Assembly (NCBI GenBank): GCA_026126305.1
Contig: JAHCJI010000014.1
Location: forward strand, 1-64,000
Direction of reading: 5' to 3'
Source of the DNA: Phycisphaeraceae bacterium
GTDB taxonomy: Bacteria > Planctomycetota > Phycisphaerae > Phycisphaerales > UBA1924
DNA: 64,000 nt
A program made the position numbers and the translations under genes. The notes under the pieces are model-generated. The model was not told the DNA's origin. It did not search any database and saw only the letters and a program-made list of their open reading frames with translations. Shown piece after piece: positions 18,182-29,307 of this stretch (position 1 is the first letter of the stretch; the number at the start of each line of letters is the position of its first letter).

Positions 18182-21100
18182 ATGGCCGAAACCGTGTACG
18201 ACCGTATCAATGACTTCTCCGCCGTGAAGGTGACGCTGGCCTCGCCCAACGACATCCGGGCATGGTCCTATGGCGAAGTGAAGAAGCCCGAGACCATCAA
18301 CTATCGCACGTACCGCCCCGAGAAGGACGGGCTGTTCTGCGAGCGCATCTTCGGGCCCGAGCGCGACTACGAGTGCGCCTGCGGCAAGTACCGCGGGGTG
18401 AAGTACAAGGGCATCATCTGCGACCGCTGCGGCGTGAAGGTGACCCACAGCCGCGTGCGTCGCAAGCGCATGGGCCACATCAATCTGGCCAGCCCGATCG
18501 TGCATATCTGGTTCTTCAAGAGCATGCCGAGCCGGCTTGGCACGCTGCTGGGGCTCAAGACCAGTGAGCTCGAGCGCGTCATTTACTATCAGGATTACGT
18601 CATCATCGAGGCCGAGCCCGGCCTGCAACTGGACGACGGCACGAAGATCGAGGCCCAGACGATCATCACCGAGGACAAGTACCGTGCGGCGGCACTGGCC
18701 TTCGGCAATGCCTTCCGCGCGATGATGGGTGCCGAGGCCATCCGCGAACTGATCGACCGGCTCGACCTGGACGAACTGGCCGGCCGACTGCGTCAGGAAC
18801 TCAAGGACACCCGCAGCAAGCAGAAGATCAAGGACCTTGCCAAGCGGCTGAAACTGGTTGAGAACATCCGCAAGAGCGAGAACGACCCCTCGTGGCTGGT
18901 GATGGACGTGATCCCGGTGATCCCGCCGGACCTGCGTCCGCTGGTGCTGCTCGAGAGCGGGAACTTCGCCACCAGCGACCTGAACGACCTGTACCGGCGC
19001 ATCATCAACCGCAACAACCGACTGAAGAAGTTGATGGACCTCAACGCTCCCGAGGTCATTATCCGCAACGAGAAGCGGATGCTCCAGCAGGCGGTGGACA
19101 ACCTGTTCGACAACGCCCGATGCCGGCGCCCGGTCGTGGGTTCGAGCAACCGCACGCTCAAGAGCCTGACGGACATGATCAAGGGCAAGCAGGGCCGCTT
19201 CCGCGAGAACCTGCTGGGCAAGCGCGTTGACTATTCAGCACGCTCGGTCATCGTCGTGGGCCCCGAGCTCAAGCTCTGGCAGTGTGGTCTGCCCAAGAAG
19301 ATCGCGCTGGAACTCTACCAGCCGTTCATTATCCGCAAGCTGCGTGAGCACGGGCTTGCCGACACCATTAAGAGCGCCAAGCGCATGCTCGAGCGTCGCG
19401 ACGCCGAGGTGTGGGACATCCTCGAGGAAGTCATCGACCAACACCCCGTGCTGCTCAACCGCGCGCCCACGCTCCACCGCATGGGCATCCAGGCCTTCGA
19501 GCCCGTGCTGGTCGAGGGCAACGCCATCAAGGTCCACCCGCTCGTGTGTACGGGCTTCAATGCCGACTTCGACGGCGACCAGATGGCCGTCCATCTGCCG
19601 CTGTCCGTCGAGGCTCAGGCCGAGGCCCACGTGCTCATGCTCAGCACGCACAACGTGTTCAGCCCGGCCAACGGCCAGCCGATCATCTCGCCCAGCCAGG
19701 ACATCGTGCTGGGCGTGTATTTCATGACACTGATGGCTCCCGACCGGGGTGTGCCGGTGTCCAAACTCCCGACCTTCAAGGATCGCTCCGAGGCGATCCT
19801 CGCGCTCGATCAGGGCAAGATCCGGATGCATGATCGCATCGTGGTGCGCCTGGAGCGCTTCCACGAGGTCGTCAACAGCCAGGGCGGCGCTCCCGAGAAA
19901 CTGCCCGAGAACCGCCGCGTGGTCACCACCGCCGGTCGATGCCTGTTCAGCGAAATCCTCGAACCGGGCATGGCCTTCTACAACTGCTCGCTGGGCAAGA
20001 AGGGCTGCGCCCGCGTGATCGACGACGTGTTCGCAGTCGCCGGCAAGCCCGCCACCATCGACCTGCTCGACCGGCTCAAGGAGACGGGATTCAAGCATTC
20101 GACCGTTGCGGGCCTGAGTTTCGGTGTCACCGACATGCGCGTGCCGGCCGACAAGAAGGAGCTGCTCGCCGAGGCCCAGAAGAAGGTCGATCGAGTCGAG
20201 AAGAACTACGACCGCGGCATTATCACCGAGCGCGAGCGGTACAACCAGTTGCTCGACATCTGGGCCGGCTGCCGTGAGAAGGTGACCAAGAGCCTGATCG
20301 AGACGCTCAAGAACGATCGTCGTCTGCCCGATGGGCGCGAGGCTCCCATCGACGACACGAGCGCCGATCCATACCTCAACCCCGTGTACCTCATGAGCGA
20401 CTCGGGCGCCCGCGGCAACGTCAGCCAGATGATGCAGCTGGCGGGCATGCGTGGCCTCATGGCCAAGCCCAGTGGCGAGATCATCGAGACGCCCATCCGA
20501 GCCAACTTCCGCGAGGGCCTGAGCGTTCTCGAATACTTCTCGTCCACCCACGGCGCGCGCAAGGGCTTGGCCGACACCGCTCTGAAGACCGCCGACTCGG
20601 GCTACCTCACCCGCAAGCTCTGCGACGTGGCCCAATCGGTCATCATCGGCGAATATGACTGCGGCAGCCGCCGGGGCATCCCCAAGCGGGCCGTGTATAA
20701 GGGCGAGCAGGTCGACGTACCGCTGAGCGATCAGATCGTCGGCCGGGTCAGCCTCCACTCGATCGTCGATCCGGTCACCGACGAGCCCATCGTTGCCACC
20801 AACGAGATGATCTCCGAAGAAGCCGCCATGCGCATCGAAACCCTGGGCATCGCCGAGGTCTTCGTCCGCAGCCCGCTCACTAGCGAAAGCCGGACGGGAT
20901 GTTCCGTGCTCGACTACGGCATGGACATGTCCATCGGCAAGATCGTCGAAGAGGGCATGGCCGTGGGCATCATCGCCGCCCAGTCCATCGGCGAGCCGGG
21001 CACCCAGCTGACGATGCGGACATTCCATACCGGCGGCATCGGCACGCGAGACGTGGCCGACAACGAGTATCGTGCCGGAGCCTCGGGCACCATCGAGCTG

Positions 21101-22567
21101 CGCGACTGCGCCGAGGTCAAGGGCGAGGACGACGACGGGAACTCCGTGCTCATCTCGCTCAAGCGCAACGGCGAGGTTGCCATCCTCGACGACAAGGGAC
21201 GCGAACTCGACAAGGCCAAGGTGCCCTACGGCTCGTTGATCTATATCCAGCCCGGCGAGTCGGTCAAGAAGGGTACAACCGTGGTCAAGTGGGACCCCCA
21301 CCGCACGCCCATCCTGGCCGAAAAGGGTGGCAAGGTCCAGTTTGTCGACATCGAGATCGGCCAGACTGTGCGCGAGGACGACGCCGGTCAGGGCAAGAAG
21401 GCCCTTGTGGTGATCGAGCACAAGGGCTCGCGTTCCCCGCAGATCAACGTCGTCGACGAGGCCGGCCAGATCCTCGACTTCCATTACCTGCCCGCCAAGG
21501 CCCGCATCGAGGTCCAGGACGGCCAGGACATCAAGGCCGGCCAGATGATCGCCCGCCAGCCAAGGCAGGCCGAACGCAGCCAGGACATCGTCGGTGGTCT
21601 GCCCCGTGTGACGGAGATCTTCGAGGCCCGCAAGCCCCGCGACCCGGCCGTCATGGCCGAGATCTCAGGCAAGATCGAGATCTACAGCGACAAGCGCAAG
21701 GGTAAGATCACCATCCGCGTCGTGTCCGATTCGGGCATCGAGAAGGACCATCACGTGCCGCGTGACAAGCAGTTGCGCGTCCACACCGGTGATTACGTGA
21801 ACGCGGGCGACCAACTCACCGAAGGGCCGCTGGACCCCAAGGACATCCTGCGCATCAAGGGCGAGGAGGCCGTCTGGCTCTACATGCTCGAAGAGGTCCA
21901 GAACGTCTACCGGGCCCAGGGTGTGAAGATCAACGACAAGCACATCGAACTGATCCTCAGCCAGATGATGCGCAAGGTTCAGGTTCAGAACTCGGGCGAT
22001 ACCGACCTCTTGCCGCAGGAAGTCGTCGACCGCTACGTCTTCAGCCAGAAGAATCGCGAGATCCTCAACATGGGCCGTATCGTCGAGGCCGGCGATACCG
22101 ACCTGCGTGTGGGCCAGATGTACACACGGGAGGAAATCCGCGAGGCCAATGCACGGGCCGAGGCCGAGGGCAAGGAAGGTGCCAAGGCCAAGAAGCCCAA
22201 GCCCGCCGTTGGGCGCACGCTGCTCCTGGGCATTACCAAGGCAAGCCTCCAGAGCGACAGCTTCCTCTCGGGCGCCTCCTTCCAGGAGACCACCAAGGTC
22301 CTCACCGAGGCCGCCCTCAAGGGAGCGTCCGACCACCTCATCGGCCTCAAGGAAAACGTGCTGCTGGGCCACCTCATCCCCGCTGGAACGGGCTTCCGCG
22401 CCTACCAGGACATCCGCGTGAAACCACTGGTCGCCCTCGCGCCCATGTCGGTCGACGGGGCCTTCGACGATCACGACGATGCCCACTTGCTCGACAACGG
22501 CGGGCACGTCATGCCATCGGTCGAGGTCAAGGACTTTGTCATGGGCGAAGCACCCGACCGCGTCTAA
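18182..22567 (+). CDS. rpoC: DNA-directed RNA polymerase subunit beta'
   Basis: The 1461-residue beta' subunit carries the catalytic magnesium loop NADFDGD (460-466) and the trigger/bridge-helix region ([19 protein letters not shown]). The first zinc site is intact (C65, C67, C80, C83). At the second site, which in E. coli uses C814, C888, C895 and C898, only C827 remains; the other positions are S901, S908 and D911, with an out-of-place C907. The RpoC-specific C-terminal repeats continue to [13 protein letters not shown] strong terminator follows 24 bases after the stop. Confidence 0.98.
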   Translation: MAETVYDRINDFSAVKVTLASPNDIRAWSYGEVKKPETINYRTYRPEKDGLFCERIFGPERDYECACGKYRGVKYKGIICDRCGVKVTHSRVRRKRMGHINLASPIVHIWFFKSMPSRLGTLLGLKTSELERVIYYQDYVIIEAEPGLQLDDGTKIEAQTIITEDKYRAAALAFGNAFRAMMGAEAIRELIDRLDLDELAGRLRQELKDTRSKQKIKDLAKRLKLVENIRKSENDPSWLVMDVIPVIPPDLRPLVLLESGNFATSDLNDLYRRIINRNNRLKKLMDLNAPEVIIRNEKRMLQQAVDNLFDNARCRRPVVGSSNRTLKSLTDMIKGKQGRFRENLLGKRVDYSARSVIVVGPELKLWQCGLPKKIALELYQPFIIRKLREHGLADTIKSAKRMLERRDAEVWDILEEVIDQHPVLLNRAPTLHRMGIQAFEPVLVEGNAIKVHPLVCTGFNADFDGDQMAVHLPLSVEAQAEAHVLMLSTHNVFSPANGQPIISPSQDIVLGVYFMTLMAPDRGVPVSKLPTFKDRSEAILALDQGKIRMHDRIVVRLERFHEVVNSQGGAPEKLPENRRVVTTAGRCLFSEILEPGMAFYNCSLGKKGCARVIDDVFAVAGKPATIDLLDRLKETGFKHSTVAGLSFGVTDMRVPADKKELLAEAQKKVDRVEKNYDRGIITERERYNQLLDIWAGCREKVTKSLIETLKNDRRLPDGREAPIDDTSADPYLNPVYLMSDSGARGNVSQMMQLAGMRGLMAKPSGEIIETPIRANFREGLSVLEYFSSTHGARKGLADTALKTADSGYLTRKLCDVAQSVIIGEYDCGSRRGIPKRAVYKGEQVDVPLSDQIVGRVSLHSIVDPVTDEPIVATNEMISEEAAMRIETLGIAEVFVRSPLTSESRTGCSVLDYGMDMSIGKIVEEGMAVGIIAAQSIGEPGTQLTMRTFHTGGIGTRDVADNEYRAGASGTIELRDCAEVKGEDDDGNSVLISLKRNGEVAILDDKGRELDKAKVPYGSLIYIQPGESVKKGTTVVKWDPHRTPILAEKGGKVQFVDIEIGQTVREDDAGQGKKALVVIEHKGSRSPQINVVDEAGQILDFHYLPAKARIEVQDGQDIKAGQMIARQPRQAERSQDIVGGLPRVTEIFEARKPRDPAVMAEISGKIEIYSDKRKGKITIRVVSDSGIEKDHHVPRDKQLRVHTGDYVNAGDQLTEGPLDPKDILRIKGEEAVWLYMLEEVQNVYRAQGVKINDKHIELILSQMMRKVQVQNSGDTDLLPQEVVDRYVFSQKNREILNMGRIVEAGDTDLRVGQMYTREEIREANARAEAEGKEGAKAKKPKPAVGRTLLLGITKASLQSDSFLSGASFQETTKVLTEAALKGASDHLIGLKENVLLGHLIPAGTGFRAYQDIRVKPLVALAPMSVDGAFDDHDDAHLLDNGGHVMPSVEVKDFVMGEAPDRV

Positions 22568-22590
22568 GGCGACATCCAACACAAAGACAG

Positions 22591-22627
22591 AACGCCGGGC
22601 AAGCCGCATCCTCGCCCGGCGTTTTTC
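22591..22627 (+). terminator. Rho-independent terminator of the rpoBC operon
   Basis: A 10-bp stem (22591-22600 with 22614-22623) is followed by TTTTTC. It lies between convergent rpoC and the beta-barrel gene; the A-rich left flank is too weak to show that it also works on the minus strand. Confidence 0.85.
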
Positions 22628-22650
22628 AATTTCTGTGCGATGCATCTTGA

Positions 22651-24072
22651 TCAGAAGGGCAATTGCACGCCCAACTGGACCTTGTGGGCCTCGTACTTGC
22701 TGCCAAAGTCGCCCTCGTAGGCCAGGCGGACATTGAAACCGCCGGGTGTCCGAACGCCAACGCCAACCGTGGGGCTGAAGTAGTTGTCGATCGCTGCATC
22801 CTTCAGGAAGTCGGAGTAGCTCAGGCCCGCGAAGACATACGCGTTGTCACCTAGGCTGTACGTGGCCTTTCCACCAACGCGGACGAAATCCTGTGTCAGA
22901 TCGGGGTCGAACTCGTAGTCAGAGATCTTGAGCGTGATCGACTCGAAATGGGTATAACCCACGGCCGCACTAAAGAGCCAATCTTCGAACTCGTAGCTGG
23001 CCATCGCCGTCGCGCCCAGGCCCCAGAAGACACCGCCCGAGATCATGTCGTACGACCCCGAGGCGGCGATGAGCGCGCCAGGAGCCAACTGGAAGGTGAA
23101 CCCCTTGCCATCGTCGCGCTGGATGAGTCGGATCGGCAAGTCCACGTGCGCGCCGGCGGTGAACACGTCAGCACCTTCCACGTCATAGTAACTGATGGGA
23201 AAAGACGCCGCGATGCCCACGAAGCGATTCAGGCGATACTCGAAACTGCCCGAGACATTGACGAACGTGCTCTTGAACCCGTCCGCGTCGGCGATGCCGC
23301 CCTGCGCGTCAAAACGCACCCGCAGGCCACGATCCGAGCCGGGCTCAAACCACTGCACATGAGCCGCGCCAACCGGCGCGCCCTCGGTCTGCATCCGCCC
23401 GTTGATGTCTTGCTCCTGGTGTATGGTCGTCGAGCCGTTTGTCACGATCCCATTGCGTTCCTGCTGCCCGTTGGAGACCTGAAAGGCGCCGGGCATGGGT
23501 GCTGATCCGGGCTGGAGCATCTCGCCCCGCATGATGCGACGTTCCAGGCGGGTCAGGTCCTGGTGCTTGCCGAAACGGTTGTACTTGTACGAGCCCATCT
23601 GCGCCGTGGTTGAGAGCGGATTGCCGTCGGTCACGCCCACCAACGAGCGTCGGTTGATGGCCTTGAGAAAATCAGCCACGGTCTTGCTGCCGTCCTTCTC
23701 CAAGAAGTCGATCACCTGCTCTTCAACATCCCGGCCGTCAGCGGCATCGAAGACCAAGGGCGGTTCATCGCGTCCGATAAACTGCACGGTGGCACGGGTG
23801 CCCTCCGCGTTCAGCGTGAACAGGATCGCGTCGTCCACGCCGCCGAAGCGCAGCGATGCTGCAAATGCCTCGCCTTCAAAGGCGGCGAACTGTCCACGCC
23901 GGTCGAGCAGATCTTCCACGAGGTTGGGCAACGATGACGCTCCGACAGACAGTCCTGGGACTGCGGAGTCTTCGGGGCTGACGAGCACCCGGAACAGATC
24001 ATCGCCTCGTGCTATGGGTACCGCCGCCGACACACAGGCGAATACTGCCAAGCCCAGTTTCCGATGGTTCAT
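22651..24072 (-). CDS. Predicted outer-membrane beta-barrel protein
   Basis: The 473-residue protein begins with a signal peptide (residues 1-23). A middle region (about 75-200) resembles a small alpha/beta domain followed by a Gln/Asn-rich linker. The C-terminal half has alternating amphipathic strands (VNVSGSFEYRLNRFVGIAAS, WLFSAAVGYTHFES, AYVFAGLSYSDF) and ends in Phe (VQLGVQLPF), both typical of autonomous outer-membrane barrels. AGGTGA precedes the ATG by about 7 bases. Specific function is unknown; porin-like or autotransporter-like roles are both possible. It converges on rpoC across the terminator. Confidence 0.7.
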   Translation of the reverse strand: MNHRKLGLAVFACVSAAVPIARGDDLFRVLVSPEDSAVPGLSVGASSLPNLVEDLLDRRGQFAAFEGEAFAASLRFGGVDDAILFTLNAEGTRATVQFIGRDEPPLVFDAADGRDVEEQVIDFLEKDGSKTVADFLKAINRRSLVGVTDGNPLSTTAQMGSYKYNRFGKHQDLTRLERRIMRGEMLQPGSAPMPGAFQVSNGQQERNGIVTNGSTTIHQEQDINGRMQTEGAPVGAAHVQWFEPGSDRGLRVRFDAQGGIADADGFKSTFVNVSGSFEYRLNRFVGIAASFPISYYDVEGADVFTAGAHVDLPIRLIQRDDGKGFTFQLAPGALIAASGSYDMISGGVFWGLGATAMASYEFEDWLFSAAVGYTHFESITLKISDYEFDPDLTQDFVRVGGKATYSLGDNAYVFAGLSYSDFLKDAAIDNYFSPTVGVGVRTPGGFNVRLAYEGDFGSKYEAHKVQLGVQLPF

Positions 24073-24317
24073 GGTGAATCACCTTCTGTTATAGGACTTC
24101 ATCTGGAGTCGCAACCAACCTGAAATGGAGATGGATTTGAGATCGGCCTTAGGCTTTATCGGTCATGGATGAGGCCGGGTTGAGACCGCGATGTGCCCGA
24201 CAGCCCATACGCGCGACTTGGCGGACATATGATCGTTCCCGGGGCGTGGGTCCGGCGTCCCCACCGGCTCAAGGCGAGCGCAATCAGGTCTGGACGACCG
24301 CTGGAGGTGGCCTCGGG

Positions 24318-27300
24318 ATGCCCAAACGTGAAGATATCCGCACCATTCTGGTGCTCGGGTCGGGGCCCATCGTTATCGGACAAGGCTGTGAGTTCGATTA
24401 CTCGGGGGCGCAAGCGTGCAAGGCGTTGCGGGCCGAGGGCTGCCGCGTGGTGCTGGTCAACTCCAACCCCGCCACGATCATGACCGATCCGAGCCTTTCG
24501 GATCGGACGTACATCGAACCCATCACACCCCAGAGTGTTCGCAAGATCATCCAGCGTGAGTGCGACCGGGCCGCGGGTGGCATGGGCATCGACGCCATCC
24601 TGCCGACGCTGGGCGGGCAGACGGCGCTGAACTGTGCCTGCGCGCTCCATGACAACGGGACGCTCGAAGAGTTCGGCATCGAGATGATCGGGGCCGACCG
24701 GCAGGTGATCCATCGTGCCGAAGATCGCGAAGCCTTTCGCAAGGTGTGCGAGAGCCAGGGACTGCCTTTGGCACCTTCGCGCACGGTGACCAACCTGGAT
24801 GAGGCCATGCGGGCTTTGGAGGAGCTTGGGCTGCCCTCGATCATCCGGCCGGCCTTCACGCTGGGCGGCTGGGGCGGCGGCGTGGCCTACAACACCGAGG
24901 AGTTCCGCCAGCAGGTGGCCCGCGGACTTGCCGCCAGCATGATCGGGCAGGTGCAGATCGACAAGAGCCTGCTGGGTTGGAAGGAGTACGAGCTCGAAGT
25001 CGTGCGTGACCGCAAGGACAATTGCGTGATCGTGTGCGGCATCGAGAACATCGACCCCATGGGCGTCCACACGGGCGACTCGATCACCGTCGCGCCCATC
25101 CTGACGCTGACCGACAAGGAGTACCAGGTGCTGCGCGACGCCGCATTTGCCGTCGTGCGTGCGGTCGGGGTGGAGACGGGCGGGAGCAACGTACAGTTTG
25201 CGGTGAACCCGAACCCGTCGCCCACCGCTGACAGGAGCGAGCCTTTCGAGTACGTTGTTGTCGAGATGAACCCCCGGGTGTCGCGTTCGAGCGCGCTGGC
25301 CAGCAAGGCCACGGGCTTTCCCATCGCGAAGATCGCCGCCCGTCTGGCACTGGGCTATACGCTGGACGAATTGCGCAACGACATCACGGCGACCACCAGC
25401 GCTTGCTTCGAGCCCAGCATCGATTATGTCGTCACCAAGATGCCCCGGTGGACCTTCGAGAAGTTCCCCGAGGCCGACGAGACGCTCACCACGCAGATGA
25501 AGAGCGTGGGCGAGGCGATGGCCATCGGGCGCACTTTTAAGGAGAGCCTCCAGAAGGCCATCCGATCGATGGAGGTCAAGCGTTTCGGGCTTGGGCTCGA
25601 CCGCAACGACAAGTGGCTGACGGCCATGCGCGCCATCGAGCGTGAGCAGTTGGTGCTCGATTTTGCCGAGCCGGGCGACTCGGGCCACACGATCAGTTCC
25701 ACGGGCCTACGCACCGCCGACGGGCACCCCATCGAGTGGCCCATCGACGAGACGAAGTTGACCCGCAAGCTGGCCGTTCCGAGTCAGGGGCGGATTTACT
25801 ACATCCGCTACGCGCTCAAGATGGGTTGGTCGATCGAGCAGGTCCACGAACTGACAAAGATCGATCCCTTCTTCCTGGGGCAGATCGCCGAGTTGGTGGC
25901 CTTCGAGGACGTACTGCTCAAGTACGACCGGCTCGAGGATGTTCCCGAGCGTGTGCTTCGGCGTGCCAAGCAACTGGGCTACAGCGACGCGCAACTGGCC
26001 AACGTCTACCTCGACGCCATCCGCAGCGAGACCATCCTCCGCGTGCGCGAGCACCGCAAGCAACTGGGCATCGTCCCGGCCTTCAAGCTGGTGGACACGT
26101 GCGCCGCCGAGTTCGAGGCCGCGACGCCTTACTACTACTCCACTTACGAGAACCCCGTGCTGGTGTTCGACCCCGAAGGCAAAGCTGCCGAGATCTACGA
26201 CAGCGAGGTACGCCTCAGCGATACGCCCAAGGTGGTCATCCTGGGAGGCGGTCCGAATCGCATCGGGCAAGGCATCGAATTTGATTATTGCTGCTGCCAC
26301 GCCGCTTTCGCGGCCCGCGAGATGGGCGTCGAGAGCGTGATGATCAACTCCAATCCCGAGACGGTCAGCACCGACTACGACACCAGCGACCTGCTCTTCT
26401 TCGAGCCCCTCACGCTCGAGGACGTGCTCAACGTCACCGAGGCCATCAACACCAATGGCCGCCTCATGGGCACCATCGTGCAATTTGGCGGGCAGACACC
26501 GCTCAACCTGGCCCACGGCCTGGCCATGGCCGGAACGCCCATCATCGGGACCAGTCTGAGTTCCATCGATCTGGCCGAGGACCGCGACCAGTTCGATCAC
26601 TTGCTCGAGAGTCTGCGACTGGCCCGTCCTGCCAGTGGCATCGCCCGCTCTCGCCAGCAGGCCGAGGCGATCGCGGCCGAGATCGGCTACCCGGTACTGG
26701 TACGTCCCAGTTACGTGCTGGGCGGACGTGGGATGGAGATCTGCCAGGACGCGACGGCACTGCGGCGTTTCGTCGACGGGGCCGTCCGCAGCGCCGGCCT
26801 CGACGGCGGCATGCGCGACGCGCCGATCCTGATCGACAAGTTCCTCGACGGAGCCACCGAGGTCGACGTGGACGTCATCGCCGACTACGACCCCACCGGC
26901 ACCACCGACGAAGGCCGGGCCATCATCTGCGGCATCATGGAGCATATCGAGCACGCGGGCGTGCATAGCGGCGACAGCACCTGCTTCCTGCCTCCCAACG
27001 AGCTGTCGACCCGCACGGTCGAGCGTGTGCGCGTGGCTGCCGGGCAGTTGGCCCGGGCCCTGCGTGTGCGTGGGTTGATGAACGTGCAACTGGCCATCAA
27101 GGACGACGTGGTGTACGTGCTGGAGGTCAACCCCCGCGCCAGCCGGACGGCCCCGTACGTCAGCAAGGCCACGCACGTGCCCTGGCCCAACCTGGCCGCC
27201 CGGGTGATGATGGGCGCTTCGCTGAGCGAGTTGGGCGTGGCCGAGGTTGCTCAGACCGGCGCCTACGCCGTCAAGGCTCCGGTCTTCCCGCACCAGAAGT

Positions 27301-27869
27301 TCCCCCGCGTGGACTTCGTGCTGGGCCCGGAGATGCGCAGCACGGGCGAGGTCATGGGCATCGACGCGTCGGCTCCGTTGGCGTTGGCCAAGGCCGCGAT
27401 GGCCGCCGGCAACGCGCTGCCCACCGCCGGCTCGGTCTTTGTCTCCGTTCGCGACGCCGACAAGCACGACATCCTCCCGGTCGTGCGCGGGCTGGCGGCG
27501 ATGGGCTTTAGCATTTACAGCACGGGCGGCACCGCGGCGTTCCTCTCGAAGTACAGCGTGCGCACCAATCTGGTGCAGAAGATCGCCACCGGTGCCCGGC
27601 CCAACGTCATCGACATGATGACCAGCGGCGAGATCCACCTGGTCATCAACACGCCCACCGCCAGCGGCAGCGAAACCGACGAGGGCCGTATCCGCTCCAC
27701 CGCCGTCCGGCTTTCGATCCCGATGATCACCACGTCCACCGCCGCCCGGGCCGCGGTGGATGCCATCGCCGCTCTGCGGGCGGGCGACTGGTCGGTGTGT
27801 CCGCTCCAGGAATTTGCCGTCGCCGCCCGATCGAATGGTCGGCGAGCCGAGCCGGTCGTGGCCGGCTGA
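24318..27869 (+). CDS. carB: Carbamoyl-phosphate synthase large subunit
   Basis: CarB makes carbamoyl phosphate from bicarbonate, ammonia (from CarA) and two ATP for pyrimidine and arginine synthesis. The 1183-residue protein has the duplicated ATP-grasp organisation: the first half opens with [20 protein letters not shown] and contains [20 protein letters not shown], the second repeats as [20 protein letters not shown] and [22 protein letters not shown]-terminal MGS-type regulatory domain follows ([20 protein letters not shown]). It is about 110 residues longer than the E. coli enzyme because of loop insertions. No carA is adjacent. GGAGG lies about 11 bases before the ATG. Confidence 0.96.
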   Translation: MPKREDIRTILVLGSGPIVIGQGCEFDYSGAQACKALRAEGCRVVLVNSNPATIMTDPSLSDRTYIEPITPQSVRKIIQRECDRAAGGMGIDAILPTLGGQTALNCACALHDNGTLEEFGIEMIGADRQVIHRAEDREAFRKVCESQGLPLAPSRTVTNLDEAMRALEELGLPSIIRPAFTLGGWGGGVAYNTEEFRQQVARGLAASMIGQVQIDKSLLGWKEYELEVVRDRKDNCVIVCGIENIDPMGVHTGDSITVAPILTLTDKEYQVLRDAAFAVVRAVGVETGGSNVQFAVNPNPSPTADRSEPFEYVVVEMNPRVSRSSALASKATGFPIAKIAARLALGYTLDELRNDITATTSACFEPSIDYVVTKMPRWTFEKFPEADETLTTQMKSVGEAMAIGRTFKESLQKAIRSMEVKRFGLGLDRNDKWLTAMRAIEREQLVLDFAEPGDSGHTISSTGLRTADGHPIEWPIDETKLTRKLAVPSQGRIYYIRYALKMGWSIEQVHELTKIDPFFLGQIAELVAFEDVLLKYDRLEDVPERVLRRAKQLGYSDAQLANVYLDAIRSETILRVREHRKQLGIVPAFKLVDTCAAEFEAATPYYYSTYENPVLVFDPEGKAAEIYDSEVRLSDTPKVVILGGGPNRIGQGIEFDYCCCHAAFAAREMGVESVMINSNPETVSTDYDTSDLLFFEPLTLEDVLNVTEAINTNGRLMGTIVQFGGQTPLNLAHGLAMAGTPIIGTSLSSIDLAEDRDQFDHLLESLRLARPASGIARSRQQAEAIAAEIGYPVLVRPSYVLGGRGMEICQDATALRRFVDGAVRSAGLDGGMRDAPILIDKFLDGATEVDVDVIADYDPTGTTDEGRAIICGIMEHIEHAGVHSGDSTCFLPPNELSTRTVERVRVAAGQLARALRVRGLMNVQLAIKDDVVYVLEVNPRASRTAPYVSKATHVPWPNLAARVMMGASLSELGVAEVAQTGAYAVKAPVFPHQKFPRVDFVLGPEMRSTGEVMGIDASAPLALAKAAMAAGNALPTAGSVFVSVRDADKHDILPVVRGLAAMGFSIYSTGGTAAFLSKYSVRTNLVQKIATGARPNVIDMMTSGEIHLVINTPTASGSETDEGRIRSTAVRLSIPMITTSTAARAAVDAIAALRAGDWSVCPLQEFAVAARSNGRRAEPVVAG

Positions 27870-28197
27870 TTGTTCGAATCCTGCTCCGGGGACTCGATAA
27901 CAACCCAAACACGGACGGGGCGCCAGCACCGGTGCATCCGTTTGTACCGATGGACGTACACCTGTTGCCACGGCTGATCGCTAGCCCCACGCGTTCGGCC
28001 CCGCCCGACGGTACCGCTCCACGCGGAGCAGCGCCTCGCTGGTCCCAGCACTCCTGGGAAATGACAGTTCCCAAGTCTGGGATGACTCCCTGACGGGGAT
28101 CACCCCATACCCGTGATGCGGCGACCTATCGACCAAGTGGCGCAAGAACGCCCCGGTCGATCCCAAGAACCCAGCCTGCCGACCGGAGTATTCGCCC
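27870..28197 (+). other. Intergenic region with three consecutive small hairpins
   Basis: No gene is supported in this 328-base gap between carB and the AraC-type regulator. Three short perfect hairpins follow one another: 28043-28059 (TCCCAG/CTGGGA), 28069-28082 (TCCCA/TGGGA) and 28095-28106 (GGGG/CCCC). The first two share the core TCCCA...TGGGA and could instead be repeated operator sites. None has a T-run. Confidence 0.4.
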
Positions 28198-29307
28198 ATG
28201 CCTCCCCTCTTCACGCATCGAATCGAACCAGGGACGCTGAGGACACTTCAGCCCGGTCCGATGGATTGTCAGAAAATTGCTCCCGCCTCCGGCAGCGGGG
28301 CATCCATCATCTCGCCCGGCTTGCCCAAAGGGCCCAAGGCGTCAGGCATCCACAGATTGCGCGGTCGACCGGGGATCAGTCCCAATGAATTGATTGTCAC
28401 GCACGAGTCGTGGCAGCATGGCCGATTCCGCCTGCCGGTTTCCTGGCCCGGCTTCGAGGACACGGGCCCGATCGTCTGGCCCACGGTGGTGTTCCCACGA
28501 GAGCCGGTGGTGATCGAGCAGGCCCAATCCGAGCCCGTGGTGGCCGACGCCAATACGGTGATGGTGTATAACGCGATGCGAACTTACACCCGCCGCGCGT
28601 TGACCGACCGTGGCGATCGGTGCGAGTGGTACAGCGTGACGCCCACGCTGGCTTTGGAGATCGCCCGCAGCCTGGGCCTGCCCGGCGACGACCCCCGTTC
28701 GATGGCACCATTTGCGCATGCGCCGTGCTCGCCCAGACTCTACCGCGACCAGCGCCGCCTGAGCCTGTGCATGGACAACGCCTGCGCCGAGCCGCTGGCG
28801 TTGACCGAGATGGTCTTCGACCTGTTCCGCCGGGCGCTCGAGCCGGGAGTCGGTGCCAGGCAGCGTCGCTCGGCGGCTACCACCGAGCCCACGCGCCGGG
28901 CCCACCGCGACCTGGCCGAGAACGCCAAGGCCTTGCTGGCGCAGCGATACGCGCAGCGTCTGACGCTCGACATGCTCTCGGACGAGTTGGAAGTCTCCCC
29001 TTTCCACCTGGCGCGGACATTCCGGCATTGGACGGGCCAAACGGTCCACAAATACCTCACAGCGTTGCGTGTGGCCGCCGCGCTCGATCTCATCGCGCTG
29101 GGCGTGCCCTTGGGCAAGGTCGCCACCATGACCGGGTTTTCCAGCCACAGCCACTTCACGCAGATCTTCGGTCAGATGCTGGGCGAATCGCCCTCGGCCT
29201 GGCGGCGCAACATCCAAGGCAGCGGCCTTGGGTCGGAGCCATGCGACGGCTTCGAGGAGGACCTGGGGACGGCACAAGCCTGTACGGAAACTCAGGACGC
29301 CGGATAG
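28198..29307 (+). CDS. AraC/XylS-family transcriptional regulator
   Basis: The C-terminal part of this 369-residue protein (about 240-340) contains the paired helix-turn-helix of the AraC family: LTLDMLSDELEVSPFHLART, then VPLGKVATMTGFSSHSHFTQ and the family ending GESPSAWRR. The N-terminal 230 residues (FEDTGPIVWPTVVFPREPVV...) would be the sensor part and match no effector domain I recognise. The start may be 28198 or 28261. Its 3' end overlaps the convergent PTPS-like gene by 16 bases. Targets are unknown. Confidence 0.88.
   Translation: MPPLFTHRIEPGTLRTLQPGPMDCQKIAPASGSGASIISPGLPKGPKASGIHRLRGRPGISPNELIVTHESWQHGRFRLPVSWPGFEDTGPIVWPTVVFPREPVVIEQAQSEPVVADANTVMVYNAMRTYTRRALTDRGDRCEWYSVTPTLALEIARSLGLPGDDPRSMAPFAHAPCSPRLYRDQRRLSLCMDNACAEPLALTEMVFDLFRRALEPGVGARQRRSAATTEPTRRAHRDLAENAKALLAQRYAQRLTLDMLSDELEVSPFHLARTFRHWTGQTVHKYLTALRVAAALDLIALGVPLGKVATMTGFSSHSHFTQIFGQMLGESPSAWRRNIQGSGLGSEPCDGFEEDLGTAQACTETQDAG

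Noticed and set aside
19235..21484. Long minus-strand open frame opposite rpoC
   Set aside because: Antisense shadow of rpoC with no domain similarity.
25707..27971. Long minus-strand open frame opposite carB
   Set aside because: Antisense shadow of carB; no conserved motif.
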